In this document: piece by piece, positions 1 to 14,100 of the stretch | Layout of the letters: every line of letters starts with the position of its first letter | Position numbering within the stretch: position 1 is the stretch's first letter | Origin: Serilophus lunatus | Lineage: Eukaryota > Chordata > Aves > Passeriformes > Eurylaimidae | Reading direction: 5' to 3' | Length of the DNA stretch: 64,000 nt | NCBI GenBank assembly: GCA_013399895.1 | Contig: VXBA01004870.1 | Location: forward strand, 1,054,001-1,118,000 | Notes under the pieces: model-generated | The model's database searches: none | What the model was told of the DNA's origin: nothing | Seen by the model: only the letters and a program-made list of their open reading frames with translations | Program-made: the position numbers and the translations under genes

Positions 1-300
1 ACAGGAACGAGCCGTTTCCTGGGGTCGGAGCGGGGCTTTGTCCCCCGGGAAGGAGACGGGCGTTGGGGGGTTTCACTTTCCTGCCGTTTCCCCGTCGGCT
101 CTCGCCCTGCTTTCAGAGGGGAGACCTGTCCAGGTGTGACCGTGCTAGAATTGCAGAGCCCCGAGTCATGGCTTTGAGGTGCCCTGGTGTGATCCTGGAA
201 GGCAGCGAAGATGCTTTGAATATCGCTTTGATGCGAGGAGAAGTGTATGCAGAGGAGGAGGGAATGCATACCCTGGAGAGGCGCACCGCGCCCGCCCAAT
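1..300. other. CpG-containing GC-rich edge, possible promoter shore
   Basis: The first 130 bases are GC-rich with several CpGs, and CpGs recur near 285-310; the sequence then drops quickly to AT-rich. This looks like the edge of a CpG island centred outside the window, possibly that of B4GALNT3 exon 1 just upstream. The open frames here resemble nothing I recognise and are not called as genes. Confidence 0.35.
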
Positions 301-3300
301 AACGGGTTCGCTTTGTGCCAACTTTGAGGGGGAACAGCAGAGATGCAGCAAGTGCAGTGCAAAGTGCAGTGAGCTGCTTTTTTCTATACTTAGGGGAAAA
401 CAGTTATTTCTATCAGTGTCGCGTGGGTTTTTATGCTTGTCTTTTTTTTTTTTTTACAGTTACAGGAAAGTTTTGAATGGCTTACAGTTTTATAAAAGAC
501 TACGATGCTGCTGCTTTTAAAATAATAGCAGTGCTTGGTGCTAATCTGATAGTAATTCTTCAACTATACTTGAGCATTTAACTGTCAATACCTTAATGGT
601 CCCTCATTACTTGTTATAAACCTCCTGATTCTTATTCCCATGAGTTAGTCTTGGCTTCAGACTTCAAGCTTTAGACTCTAGCTGTATAAGGAGCACTGTG
701 AATGTCTACTCCACTACAGGACTTCATCTTGTTCATTTGTTCTGTATTATATGTGATGTTAAAGCTAAAACCATATATTTATTGTCTCGGGGGTGTAACA
801 GATCTGATTTCTTTGGCTAGAATAAATCCTCTAGTTGTAATCTGCTTTTTATACCTGGTGGAATTCCTCACTCCAGGTGAAATGAGAAGATGAGTTGCAC
901 TACAAGTTCTTCTTTGTAACTTTCATGCAATCTTACTGTACTCCACTTTGCTAATACTCCCACAAAGATCCCCTAGGGAAGACTATACAGATGGACAGAG
1001 GACTTGAGTAGCAAGGGAGAAAACAAACCACTCAAGTATTTATAATAGTGGTTATGAGGAGAGAGGGACTGAGGTGTTTGGAGCTGTAAAACTGATGATC
1101 CTTTCACTGCCAGAAATGCAAAGGGGGAAGGAGAATGGGAGAAATGGGCAAAAAGCATGAGGACAGCAGAGATGTGTGGGAACAAACAACTTTCTTAATG
1201 AATTGGGTTCTTTCTCTTTGCTTTTAGATATGTTTGTTGTAAAAGTCATTTTGGAAGCAGTGACGTGCCTATAGTTAACGACCAACTAGAACAGATGATG
1301 AGCAAACTAATTACGTTCTACTAAAGTTCAATTATATAGAAGTCCAGAATCTCTGAAATCCACCAGAGATGTTGCTGCTCACTGTGTGCAGAAGGGATTT
1401 AAATGCTGCTGGGAAAAGTGGGAGGGGGAAACCCTCATGGCTTTGCAGCATCACGAAAGGCTGTGGTAACACTGGGCACTTGGTGTCATGTTTTCTTGGC
1501 CTTGTGGCCAGAATCCTGGAACCTCCTAACAGGAGGAAGGTTATTCTGTGACCCTCCCCACCCTTCCTCTTGCCCTACTCCCTCTGAAAGCCTATTTTGT
1601 TTTAAGAGAAATCAGAACTCTTGAGTGGAAGACAAATAGTATTTGTTTTCTTTGCACTGTTAAAGCTAAGTAATGTTTTCTTCTCTGGAGACAGGGATGG
1701 TTGTGTTTGTGACTCCATGCACTGACTCTTTCCAGAAATCCCAGGTAGGAGGGAGTGACTCTCAGAGCACTTTCCCCTTGTTTCTGCATTGTTTTCCATT
1801 TCTGTCCCAGGTGAGAACCCTACTGTAAGTCACACTTGGGACCAACCAAAGGCTAGGAAGGAAATCTACAGGCAATCACTGTTTTCATCTCCTATGTCTA
1901 ATGAAGTTTCTTCTTGCCTCCCTAAAAGACATTGTAGAACAGCCAGTGTATGGAAAGCCAAGTATGTTTTTTCTTTCCAGAGAGGTGAGCCTTCCTCTTG
2001 CAAGGCTGTAAGGAGTCACAGGAAATATTCCTTTTTCTCTCAGCCACGCATGGGATGGAGCACAAGCCCCTGTGATACCCCCCACACTGCCCTTGATCCT
2101 GAGTCAGTGCCTTAGAGCAAGTTTTGAGGTATGGTGGGTCCTCCCTAGCTTTGTGCTCCTCTTCTCCTGCTTACGCCACAGATCAGTGTGTGATGGAGGA
2201 AGCAAACGTCAGATGTCCAGGGTCTGGGTGTCTGAGTAAGTAATGCTTAAAAATTGAGGCCCTGACTGTCCTCCCTTGATATATATGCACCTCTGATATG
2301 CAACAAAGTCAAGCATATAGTTTCAGTTAAAGAGAATAAGGAGTCAAGGAGAATATGCTGTGATCACTGGTATCCATTGGCATCCATGATGCTGCTTCAC
2401 TATATGCTGGGAGAGTCTCTGGCATGTGTTTTACTTTGCTGTAATGTTAAAGGCTAAGGTTGAGGAATCAGCTGGAGGTGCAGAACATGTGCTCGATATA
2501 CACCATGGGTCGTAATTTGTGGGTGCCAGCGTTGATCTGGGCCCGTTTTTAGCAGCTGGAGAGGTTAGGATTGTCTGGACATGAACAGAGGATAGTATGG
2601 CCTCCTGTGATGGTTTTCCTTTGAAGGTGATGGTGAAATGAGCAGTCAGTCTGGTAAAAAAAAATAATTTTGTGATGTGACTGCAGTAAGGTATTCCTAC
2701 ATATCCTTCCCAGGAAGCCTTATTGGCAGGATTGTTCTCTTATGGGCAGGAGGAGGTTTCTGTTATTGTGAGGCTTGCCTCTTCCTTTTTTTTTTTTTTT
2801 CTTCCTAATTGAGCATGTTTGCCTGGTCTGCTGCCCAGTAGGTATTTATAGGAATCTTAAACGTGTTTATAGCTGAGTGAAGAAAAACAAGCAGGCTGAT
2901 GTGAGCTGAAGATGGGCACGTTCTCCTCATATGAAATGTGGCCTCTTGTCATCCAAAACAAGTTGTAACAGGCAGGACACAGCTTCCCTGCCAAGAAACC
3001 CAAGGAGCTGGAGACAGTCTGTTTATTCTTGCTGCTGACAGGCACTAACTTCTGTGGAGTGGGCTCTTCAGTAGGAATGTTTTCCTCATCTTTATGAGCT
3101 GCTACGCAGCACACTTTGCTCCTGCAAGTGAATGTTGGACATGGGAAAACTTTATTATTTCATGGTTAAATGAGGTGCTGGGGTGTGAGAAAATACCACC
3201 AAAGCACAGAGGTCTGGAGAATGAGTCCTGACCCTGCCTCTACTGCTGTAATGCTACTGGCTTGGCAGCATAAGTAGAAGGGACAAGGGCAGGGACAGGT

Positions 3301-6300
3301 CTTCCTTTGCGAAGACCCCCACCCCAAGACACTGCTACTTCCCAATGCTTTTTAGATGGAAAAGACGCTGGGTCAGGCAATCCTGCTACTTGTGGTGTTC
3401 TCTTCTGTGCTCAGCAGTGCCTCATCTTGCCCACCTGTGCAGAAAGGTGTACCTGAGGGAGCAAGGCTGGTGTCAGTGAGCTGTGCTTGCAGGCAGGATG
3501 TGCAGCGATCCCTCTTTGCTTTAAACGTGTGTCAACATAGCCAAACCAAAGCCCCAGCTCTGAGGAAACTTGGACATGAGGTCATTCCCAGCTGTTGCTG
3601 TGCAGAATCTTTTTTTTTTTTTTTTCTGCAAAGACAATGGTATCTCAGGATTCTATAAATCATTTGCACTTATTTCTTTTGTTGTAGGTGTGAGTATCAC
3701 ATTGAGCCAGGCACAAGCAGGGTGGGAAGGATTAGATTAGAATCCTGGGAGGTGCGGCTTGTAGGAGCAAGAGATCAGGGGGGACCCTTCTTTAACCTGC
3801 CTCTCCTGGCTGCTTCAACCTATCCCTGTTCTTCCACGTTTTATTGTTTTGTGTAAATAGTGCTGTGAGTTTGTTATCTTCCTATTTGGGATTGTGTTAG
3901 CGGTTTCTGTCTCATTTCTAGATTCTCAGACTGCTGCTTTTCTAACTCAGTGGTGTGCACTCCCACTCTCTGAAGCGGGAAATAGGAGGGGTTCAGAAGA
4001 AACCATGGAGATGTTCAAATAAAAAAGTCCTTATGGCAAGACTTCCACCTCTGTGATACGCACATCTTCAGTGTCCCTTTTCCAGAGCATCGGTTTCTTA
4101 TCCCTCCACCATGATGAGATGTAATCTTCAGGCAGGGAGGTGCTTAGAAACTGTCCTGGAGTGTTGGTGTGAATGGCCAGGTGCATGTGTTTGTATGAGA
4201 AAAGTAGCTGTCAGAAATCTGGTCATTTAATGTAATGAATGTATCAATTTCCTTCTCTCTCCTCCATGCCCAGGAACCCTCAGAAGCACCTATACATAAA
4301 GACAAGAACACCTACATACTCAGGTTCATTCACATGCACATGAGCTGACTTTTGCAATCGCTCACACGTGAGGTTACTTGCCTGTACATGTACAGTATCG
4401 TTCTTTTGCAGAGCTAATTGCACCAAAGGTTACTTACTGCACATGGAGAGAAATATAGCTCTCCAGTGGTGTCTGAAGTAGCTAATTCCTCTGTGGAAGC
4501 TTGTTAACCCAGAGAAAAAGTTAAACTGTCACCTCCAAAGCACCCCATCCTGACTGAAGGAAATGCCTGTACCATGAAGTTTGTATGCGGTATTTCTGTA
4601 CTTTGGAAGACACTAATGAGACCTTTGCTCATGGGGACCTCTGCCAAGCAATCTTCCCCAAAACATATTGTGGGCCTATAGCCGTGAGGAGAAGGATGGA
4701 CATTACAGGTGGTGGATTTTTCACTTCCAGGTGGTTGGTTCAGCCTCTCTGGAGGGTGATCAAAAGTGCTGTCACATCCTGCTCTCTGCACTCGTGTCTG
4801 TAAAGGGAGCCAGCATCTCCTGTCTTCACAGCGCAGGCCAGTATCACAGGCTTGGTAGGGAATGTGAGACCAATGCGGATCATACTCTAGCTTGGTTGTG
4901 AGTTTCATTGACACAGCAGGCAGGGCATGCCCAGATGTCACACTACTTGTCCCATACTTGTCCTGGGCCAGTATATCCTTTCACTGCTGCTGGGGTATGT
5001 ACTGCAGGTAATTTGTGAACCTGGCTTTTTTCACCACTTGATCTGAAGTCAGGTAGGTGTTTGTTTTCTTGAAACTTGACCCACAGTTTGTCTGGCCCTA
5101 GCAGATCCCCAAATAATTTGTAAAGCTTACATATATAAATAAATAAACTCTTGCACGATCTCATTATGTAGTCATACTACCTGTGACAGATTTGTGTAGT
5201 GGCATGCCAAAATAACATGTATTCCTGCACCACACCTTCATATTTTGAGTTGGGCTGGATTAGGATAAAGGGGTGCCCTTCTGTGCATCTCCCTCGCACT
5301 GTGGGGTTGGCAGAGTAAAGTTATTGCCTTCTGAACATGTGTTTCCTTGTGTGATATAGCAATATGAAGGCTCTGCCTTCTTTTGTCTGCAGGTTCAGAC
5401 ACATGTGAAAGAAGAGCAATGGACATCATCTTTCATCTGGTGGTTTGAAATTACTGACGTCTGCAATATGGTAAAAGGCAGGATGTTCTCCTGAGGACAG
5501 AGGTTGCTTTGCAGGTTGTGGCAGTTGTGGCAGTGGGGAACAGAGTATAGATGGGTTTCTTCTCTACTGTTTACAATGATGGCCTCAGTAATTGATGGGA
5601 TTATGTATTTTTTCATGTTTCCCTCTCCCATTGTTCTTGCTGTGTGCTGATGTTCCCTCTTCCAGTCACTGCCCAATTCAATTGCTTTTTTTAGGCTTGC
5701 AGTAATAGCTGAGAAGGACTTTCCAGAAAAGGAAATAAGCTGTCTAATTTAGATGTGGTGTGAGATTTCAGAAAGATCCATGGGTGGAAACAGTTGTGAA
5801 TCTGGTCCTTAGATACTTAACCTTTTCATGAAGTAAGAAATTCATAGTTTGTGTGTGTCATCAGTCAAGTCAAAATACACTGGGATTTTAACCAGAGCAG
5901 CTCTGTATTTCTGTTTTCCTTTGAAGATTTTTCCATGCCAAAGCACAAAAGGTTTGATATTCCTGATCCAGATAAAGTTCCCTACACACTGAGATACTTA
6001 AATACCCTGAGGTAATGCTGCCATTAAGTTCTCCTAGGACATCACAGAAAAATAATTTGTGTGGCCATAACAGATAATTTAAAACAACGACACAAAATAG
6101 TAAGATTCAAAGAATCTTTGAAATGTTGACTATTTTCAGATAAGATTGTTGGGTAGACCTGTGAGCCCCCTTGAAACATCAGTGCCCCTCTCAAAAGGTC
6201 ACTAATTCCAATTTTATAATTTCCTAAGCTTATTTCAGGATTCTGTAACTATTTCCCATTTGAGGTGGGTTTTTTTTTGAGGGAAAGAAGGTCAACATGT

Positions 6301-7996
6301 GTTTTTTCCTAACTTCTAAAAGAAGAGGGATAAGCTGTCACATAGTACTTTACGTTGTAGGTCTATCTGATACCCTTATGTGGCAAAAGTGTAACATTTT
6401 GGGCTATTTTTGCTTTTCTGTGTCACTATTTTGTGTCAGAGATGCAAATGGTAAGCCCAGGCCTTTGTATCATCCATGGGGCTTTCCTTCCTTCCAGGTT
6501 TCCGTCGGTGGCCTTGATGTTGATTTCAGACAGTTTAAATATTCTTGGGTTGTTTGTTTTTTGTTTGTTTTTTACTAGTTGGAAATTGAGAGCCAGTGCT
6601 AGTTAGTAAAGTAAAAACACTGAATACAGATCAAAGACTTCACTATAACAGGCATATGCTATTTTTTTAACTTTCTTTTCCTCTGGCCCTCTGAACTGTG
6701 AGTATTAGGAATTAGTAGGCTTACATGGAAGCCTGTGTTTCACTGAAGTTGTGTAGATTCAGGTACACCAAACAGTAGTTGTCAGATACTGTTACATTGC
6801 ATTTACCAGTAAAAATATTTGACCTGTGATGCCTGCAGAATTGCCTAGTAGAGTTCTCTTGGAGCGAGGAAAATCTACATTAATGATACATGTATTTTTT
6901 TCCTGTCCTTCTAGGTGAATCTGTTTCTACCTTGCTTCAAGAGGCCACTTATTTTCATGTCGTTAGCATGGGCTGTTGGACTTGGCCGTATATTTGGTGT
7001 TGGCAACTCCGACTGCTTCTTCAGTGCTGCCGCTCATTTGAGCCTAGTTAAGATATCTCCAGCCTTTCTCATAAATACTTCACTTCCTAAATGAGTTTTA
7101 TTTATATTTCGTAATGTAATTTTCTGCAAAATTGTAGTCTTGTCTGGGTGCCATTAATCCCATCTAAGCTGCCGAACAAAATTTATAATAGGCTGAGGAT
7201 ATCCTGTCCAGACCACCCTGTACTCATAGCCTCAATTACCTGCTGCAGCAGTTCACTCTGCATTAACTGCCACAGTCCATGTTTTTTTGTAAGCAGGGCA
7301 GCTGGGTGCGTTTTGTTTGTTTTCCATCAAAAATGCAAAATAAACTAACAATCTGTCAAAAGCAAGTATTCCTGTCAAACCTGACTGAACTATAATTTCC
7401 AGAGGTGTATCTTGAAAATAATTATGTGTCTAACATAAGTAGTAAATAGCAATTGCAAAGTGAGACTTCTTCTACGTCTTGAAAACATCAATGCATGCCT
7501 ATTTCAGAGGAAATTTTGTGAGCAGTGATTATGACCCATGGTCTGTATTCTCATACCAATGGAGGGATCAGTTGCATCTATTTGGAAATTCAAAATAATA
7601 TCCAAGGCAAGATGTTGAATAATGTGTTCATTCTTAAGTCTTTCCCAGTTCATGTGTTCCTTCTTTCTTACTGAGGGGGGGAAAAAAAAAGGCAGTGAGA
7701 AGCTTTGTTCTTAAAACTAGAGAATAGAGCAAGGATGAACCTTGGAATGTAAGGAAACCCCACTGCCTCCAGGGGTTGTGAACCTCCCTCCCTGGCCTCT
7801 GCTTAGCTGCTTCATTAGGAGTTCTTGTCAATATTGGCAATAGTTAAAAAAATAACAATAAAACAAGCAAAAGAACAGTAGTAATGCTTTCCTCCTCTCA
7901 TACTTGATACTTTGGCAGCTGTATCTGGACTCCTCTGCCTTTTTCTGGTCTCCCCAGTCCAAGAAGGACACTGGTGTGTAGGCCCAGCCCAGGGTC
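301..7996. other. Presumed B4GALNT3 intron 1, first part
   Basis: Non-coding, AT-leaning sequence with poly(T) runs near 440, 2790 and 3610. No RNA gene, recognisable transposon or exon was found. All open frames are short and lack family features. Confidence 0.6.
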
Positions 7997-8186
7997 TTTG
8001 AGATGGTAAGGGGCTGGAGCACACAAGGGCAAGCTGAGGGAACTGTCTCTGGTTGTAAGAGTGGTGAGGCACTGGAATAAGTTTTCCAGGGAGGTTGTGG
8101 ATGCCACATCCCTGGAAGTGTTCAAGGTTGTGTTAGATGATCTCCAAGGTCCCTTCTCACTCAAACCCATTCCATGATTCCATGAA
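7997..8186 (+). mobile_element. CR1 LINE fragment, internally deleted
   Basis: Fragments matching bird CR1 3' sequence occur in order: GAGATGGTAAGGGGCTGGAGCA and GGCAAGCTGAGGGAACTG, then after a deletion GTGAGGCACTGGAATAAG, ATCCCTGGAAGTGTTCAAG and a CCATGATTCCATGA tail. It is an old, diverged copy in the gene's orientation. Confidence 0.85.
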
Positions 8187-11100
8187 AGAGGCAGTGTGGG
8201 CTGTGCTAGCAAGTGTCTGCAATCACCATCTCTCTCTTAGGCTTAAATTTACTTTATAAAACAGGCTTATACAGTAAAATTAACCAGTGTATCAGCTGTG
8301 GATCACTGAATTAGTATTTCTTCTCAAAATGCCAAGCCTGCATCATTTCTCTTTCAGTTTCTCAACTGAAGCCCTGTGCCTGTAGGATGTTGTAGCTCTG
8401 AAAGACCTTTTTTTCAAGCCTTTATAATTTGTCTGATGTAATTCACTATTCCAGGGATCACTGCGTCCCTTTCTGCTGATTTTAAGACAGGCACCCTGAC
8501 AACAGCTTCAATATTACTGTTGCCAACTGCTTCACTTTTCAATTTTTATTTTTCCTTTTGATACTTAGGTTATGTAGTCCCTTTTCACTAAACTCAGCAG
8601 GTCTAGGTTTTCCAAGCCTTGGGTGATGATCCTCTAGGACCATTACCCTGCCAAAGTAAATATCTGCATGGATCTAAACTCATATAAGAAAAGAAAGAAT
8701 TGAAGTGCTTAATGCAGCTTGAATAGGAATTTGTGGAAAAAAGTTTTGCCAACTTGTTGCTTGGTTTGTCACTATGTGCTGGCTGGACCACCAGTTGCAA
8801 GCACCTAAAGCCCCAAAACTGGTTTGGTATTAACCATTATCCTCTTCCCTTGCAGGCAAATATACAAATGTTTAATTATTCAGAGCCCAAGGAGGAGCAT
8901 GGCAAGGCTTGCTTCATCACCTCTTTCCACCCAGCTCCTGAGTGGCACGGTGTCTGATTCCCAGGGTCATGCCTGATCTGGCTCTTTTTCAGCCACTTCC
9001 TCAAGCAGGAAGAGCTTTGTAAGGTGTGTGATTTGAAGGACAGTTGTACTGCTCCGGGTTGTGCTATGTTGGGAGCTTATTTATCCTTGGATAGTCTTGG
9101 AATTCTTGGATGTTCTAATTCTGTCTCTGCTGTTTTGGTTCCTGCATCTTTAGGGAATTGGAGATGCTTCGTGAGACCAGATTTTGACAGAATTTAACCT
9201 TGGTCATGGATGTTTTCCTTTCCCCTGTAGTTATGGCTGTAGCCAATCATTTGTGCATACTTGTTCATGTTGTTCACCTTCTTCAGTAGTGGAGCTAAGA
9301 TTGCCAGTGTTCATCTGAATTTAATTTTCTTTTTGAGCCAGTGCCTTTTCATCCATTGGGAGTTTCTCTGTTGCTGGCATGATGCCACTCACCTGCACCT
9401 ACTCTGCAGCTAATAAATGCCTCCCTCTCTCTACATTACTTTCTCTTCCCTCTGAGCCCTTGTATTCATCCTTGATGCTACTTTGAAGTCCTGATGCTGC
9501 TGCTGTTGCCATCTGGTCGTCGTGCTCAACACTTGTGATTCCTGCTAACACACCGCCCTTCCTTGCAGGGCGTTTCCAGGTGTGTCTCACTGACTCACAC
9601 GGCTTGCTGCCGTGGGGAAGGGGATCTTCCGTGTGTGCTGGTAGGGCAGGAGAGGATGTACTCCCTCTTTGAACTCCTACTGTACCCTGCCTCAGTCTGG
9701 CTAGTATTATTTCAGTTTGTCTGTACTGTCTGATCGCTGTCTGCATTCCATCAGCTCCAGCCATTCGGCCCATTTCCTTTGCTTTGCAAATTGCAGTTGC
9801 TTTGCCAATTAACTCTGGGCCTTCCAGTACTTTCTTGAGTGCTTTGTCCCAAAACTCTATGCTTCCTAAATGGCATGATTAGTTGGTTTGTTTGTTTTTT
9901 CTCCTAAATTTAGTTTTTTGTTTCTTGCAACTCTGTGTTTCAATTAGATATTTGACACAGGCACATCAAGGAAGGAAAAGAACCATTTTAGCAAGTTTTG
10001 CAGCTCTTGCAGAAGTACAGAAAGAAAGAAGAGTGAAAGACAAGACCAGCAGAAGGGAAGAGGTAGCAGTTGAAAATACAGATTATGGGAATTATTTAAC
10101 AAAAGTAAGAAGTGGCCACAAATGGGGGCATAGTGAAATGAATGTCAGAGCAGAGTGATCAGAAAATGCCAGTGGCCTCTAAAAGGTTGTAAGAAGGGAG
10201 GAACTGAAGGCTAAATTAGAGGCCAATACTTTGGATTTCAGTGGAGCAGAGGAGCTGGAATCAGCAGAGATCGGAAAGAGCAGAGATGTAGAAAGAAGAG
10301 AGCACAGAGTAAACCACTAACTTCCACTAACTTAAGTTTAAAAGGGCTGGAGGAAAATCCAGCAATAATAATTACAGAAGCTGGTAGGGACCACAAGCTC
10401 TACCAGGATGGTTAAGAATGTATTTGGTGTCATAAGGGTGTTTGGCTTTTTACTGTGGTCAGTTGTCTGCCAAGACATCTGGTTTCCCTGTGTGTAGAGC
10501 ATTGTGCTCATTGCTGCAAATGATCTTCTGGATTTCCAGAGTATGGTAACCTGTTCTGTTCTGGGTGTCTAGCAAATGCTCAGCACTTTGCCTGTTGTTT
10601 TTGTTGAAAGGAATTTGCTAATGTAGTCAGGAATTTTTCACATGTCCCTCTTTGTTTGCAAATTATGTGAAGTCCCTTTTCTTTAGGTACAATGAAAACT
10701 GAAGAAAAGATGCTTGCTTTGCATGTAGTCCTATGGTCCATGGTCAGGTATCATTTAATCCAGAAACAGTCTGAGTGTGCTGCTCTTGTTATAATCCTCA
10801 GGGGTCCCTTTTGATCTTTCCATGTCTTTTTGGTGTTTCTCTCTTACACATAGGGATAGGTGTCACTTGCTGGAACAAGTGCAAATTTGCATCCAGACAC
10901 AGGGGAAAACTTGCTCTGCTTAACTCCCACCCCAAGCACCAACTCCCACAGCAGGGACTGTGATGTTGCAGACTCAGCAGAGAAGGCATCCCATCTCTGG
11001 ATAACCCTTTTATAGAAGGCAACTTGGTGGAGACAGAACTGTTACACGAAGGAGGCATACCAGGCTCTCCTACGAGCAGTGTTTGCAAAGCGGTTCTTGC

Positions 11101-14100
11101 TCCACAGGGTACACTGTTGTCCGAGGTGTACCAGCTCCAGAGCCATTCAAAAATATGTAGATCTCATGGGATCCTGTTGCAAGTTTACAACCCAAATTAT
11201 TCCTCTGGGCAGAAAGTCCTGCGAGCGCTGCCCAGGACCGGGAGCAGATCCCTTCGGGAGCTGTAAATTTGTCCCTACTCCATTTTTCGGCGATGAGGGA
11301 GGGATTTGTTTTAGCCCAAGTCAGCGTGGCACCCCCTGCCCGCCACTGTTTTTTATATTTAGCTGGCAGTGTGTGGTCGTTCGGGCCATTTCAAGGCAGC
11401 GCCTCCCAGCCCTCACCTCGGGGGCTGCCCAGCTTTCCATAGCCTTTCCATAGCGGTTGAGCTGGGTGGAGAGCTGGAGGCTAAAATTAGCAGGTAGCTC
11501 TTGCCAAGTGCTGTGTCTGACCCAGCTGAACCTGGCGGGATAGAGAGGAAAACAGTCTTCAATCTCTCCAGCGTGCCTGCTGGCTTCTCGGGAGGACTCC
11601 CTCCGAGGGATGGGGATGCCTTGCCGTGGGGGTGCTTGGGAGAATGCTGAAGCAGTGGGGACAACAGGATATTCACGGCACTTGGTAGGAAATCCTGGCT
11701 CTCAGAGCTGTGTTTCCTTCTCCGTCTCCCTTTGAATATCATAAAAACAGCCGGGGAGGCCAGTTCTTGCTCCTGGGCATCTTCAGAGCTGCAGGCGTCT
11801 CCTTGCTTATGGAAAGGTTTTTTTTGGGCACATGTGGGGTTTGGCTGTCCTAAGAAAACTAGCATGTATTCGCCACTTCCCCTCTGCCAGAACAAAGAGC
11901 TGAAGATTTCGCTGCCCCCCCGTAGTCCCCACCCTAAATGATCACTTGTTTGCTCTCTGTTTTAGGGCGGGGCTCCAGGAGGGGATGTGGTCTGGTGGTT
12001 ACAGCACCAATTTAGGCGAACAAGCATGTGTGTGCAGCATCTTTGTCTCTGCTGAGGAGCAGCTATGGCTTCAGAACAAGCTGCTTCAGCCTTCCATGCC
12101 TCAATTAGCTTCTTTGTCAAAGGTGTAAATTTCAAGTTATTTATCCTTTTGAAATACTTAATGTCCACGAATGGGAAAGTGTTCATTGGGTTCCAAACTA
12201 CTTCAGTGCAAAGGAAAAACATTATTCTGCTCGACCCAGCCTGCTTTCCTGGTACAGCCCTGCTGGTTTGCCTTCCCCAGGTGTGCTGCTGCCCTGCCTT
12301 TTGAGAACCAATTTTGCTATTGTGTGTAATGCAGTGTTAGGAGCTTGCCTGGGCCCATACATGTCTTGCCTCTGACCTTTCCCATTCATTGCACTTGCCT
12401 GAACTGCACAGCTTGAAGCAAGAAATGGGTGGAAAGATGTGGCTCAGGAGAGGACTTGGTCCTTAAACGCTATTCCTTTAATCCAAAGCCTTTGAAAAGA
12501 CCCATCTGCAGTATGTGCAAGAGCACTGCGACCGCAAACCTTTAGTGTTGCAGGGAGAACTACCATGAGTTTGCATGTTATTGGTCCTGACAGCTCTGAA
12601 GAAGGCAGTCTGAGGGGCACCATGGTGTAAAGAGGCAAAATGAGGACCTCTTGACAGCCTAATAAAGGTCAGAGTAAATAGAAACAAAATTTGCATTGAA
12701 ATTTCTGTGTTTCCAGCAAGGGTTGGCTGGCACTGCTCCTGGGGAAAGCTGGGCCAACTGCAGGAATAAAAAAGGAGGAAAGCATGGCATGTTCATGATC
12801 TGCCCAAAGACTGTTCCTGCTGAAAGGGAGATGAAATTCTCCTTTTCCTGCAAATGGAATAGAAATGAGAGCAGCTAGGATGCCTGCACTAGCTATGTTT
12901 TATGCTTTTGACCAGCTAACTTGACCTACCTCTTTGTGTCTGGAGGTGTGTACACAGGATATGTGCTAGCCCTCTGCAAGGTCTCCATTACATTAGGTAC
13001 ATCGCAAAGAGAGAGCTCTGGGAGCTGGAGGTAATGTGGTACTGACAGGGTCCATCCTTGCTCCTGTCTCAGATCCAGGCACAGGTGCCTCCCTCCTGCA
13101 AGCACTGGTCTGTGGTGTCATTCTGATCAAGTAAAGGAACCAAAACTTTCAAGTGAATCTGGTTTCTTTTTCCCTGACAGAGGTAGAATGAGGACTCTGT
13201 GTGAAGGACATCAAGGTATTTTTAGCATGGTTAAGGAAAAGCAAAGTATAAAATATATGAGAAAATATGCCTTCTACAGCAGGAGGAGGACTTTCTCAGG
13301 GCAATTGTTTCTGCTGGAAAGGATTTATTTGTCTGAAACACAGCAAGGTGAAGAAAATACCAACATCTGCAGACTTACTGCAAGGCTGGGGGAGAAGGTG
13401 GCTGTGTCTTGCTCTTTCCTCTTCACACAAATCTGCCAAGTCCTCTAATACAAGATTTCTTCCTGACACTGGCACCACACACTCCTGGCAGGTTCTATGT
13501 GCTGGCAACCAGGCATGCATGAGAACCTGGGCTGGAGTGATCCTATGGAGAAATGGCACTTCTGTGTCCAGGGTCTTAAGTCATTTGTAACACTTCAGCT
13601 CACAAGCCTGAGAGGATAGACTTGCCATTTCCCTGCTGAATCCTGTTCTGTGATGGAAAAGTGGCTTTTTCCTGCACTTGCTGGCAACAATGAAAGGGAC
13701 CTCCTCTCCCTTAATGATGTTTACTGAAAAGTGGGGAAAGTTGTTCTTCCATGTTGATTTCCCCTTGCTGAACTCTGTTCTGGTTTTGACTACTGGCAAC
13801 AATACTAATTTCTAACCAGACAGCCACTTGAAAGGGCCTGTCTTTGATGTCTGAGGCTATCCAGGAGGACTCTGTCTTCCAGCTGCAGTGCTGGGATAAT
13901 CTGTCTGTGTCAGGCTCTCAGCATCTCTGCCCAAGGCACTGCAGAGCTGACGGGAAGATGCTACTTGACAGTAAGTGCTTTAGGCAACACACAGCATGGA
14001 GGCTTCCTCACCACTCTAAAAAAGGCATTGGGACAGGGCTGGTGCTTCCCTGAAGCTGGAACAGAGTGCATTGCTAGCACTTTGACAAAGGAGGGAGGGA

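Noticed and set aside
3356..3446. Possible alternative first exon: ATG, a hydrophobic signal-like stretch and a GT in the right phase for exon 2
   Set aside because: The donor (AAAG/gtgtac) is weak, the expected short Arg-rich cytoplasmic tail is absent, and a matching phase has a one-in-three chance. RNA reads joining 3446 to 41850 would be needed.
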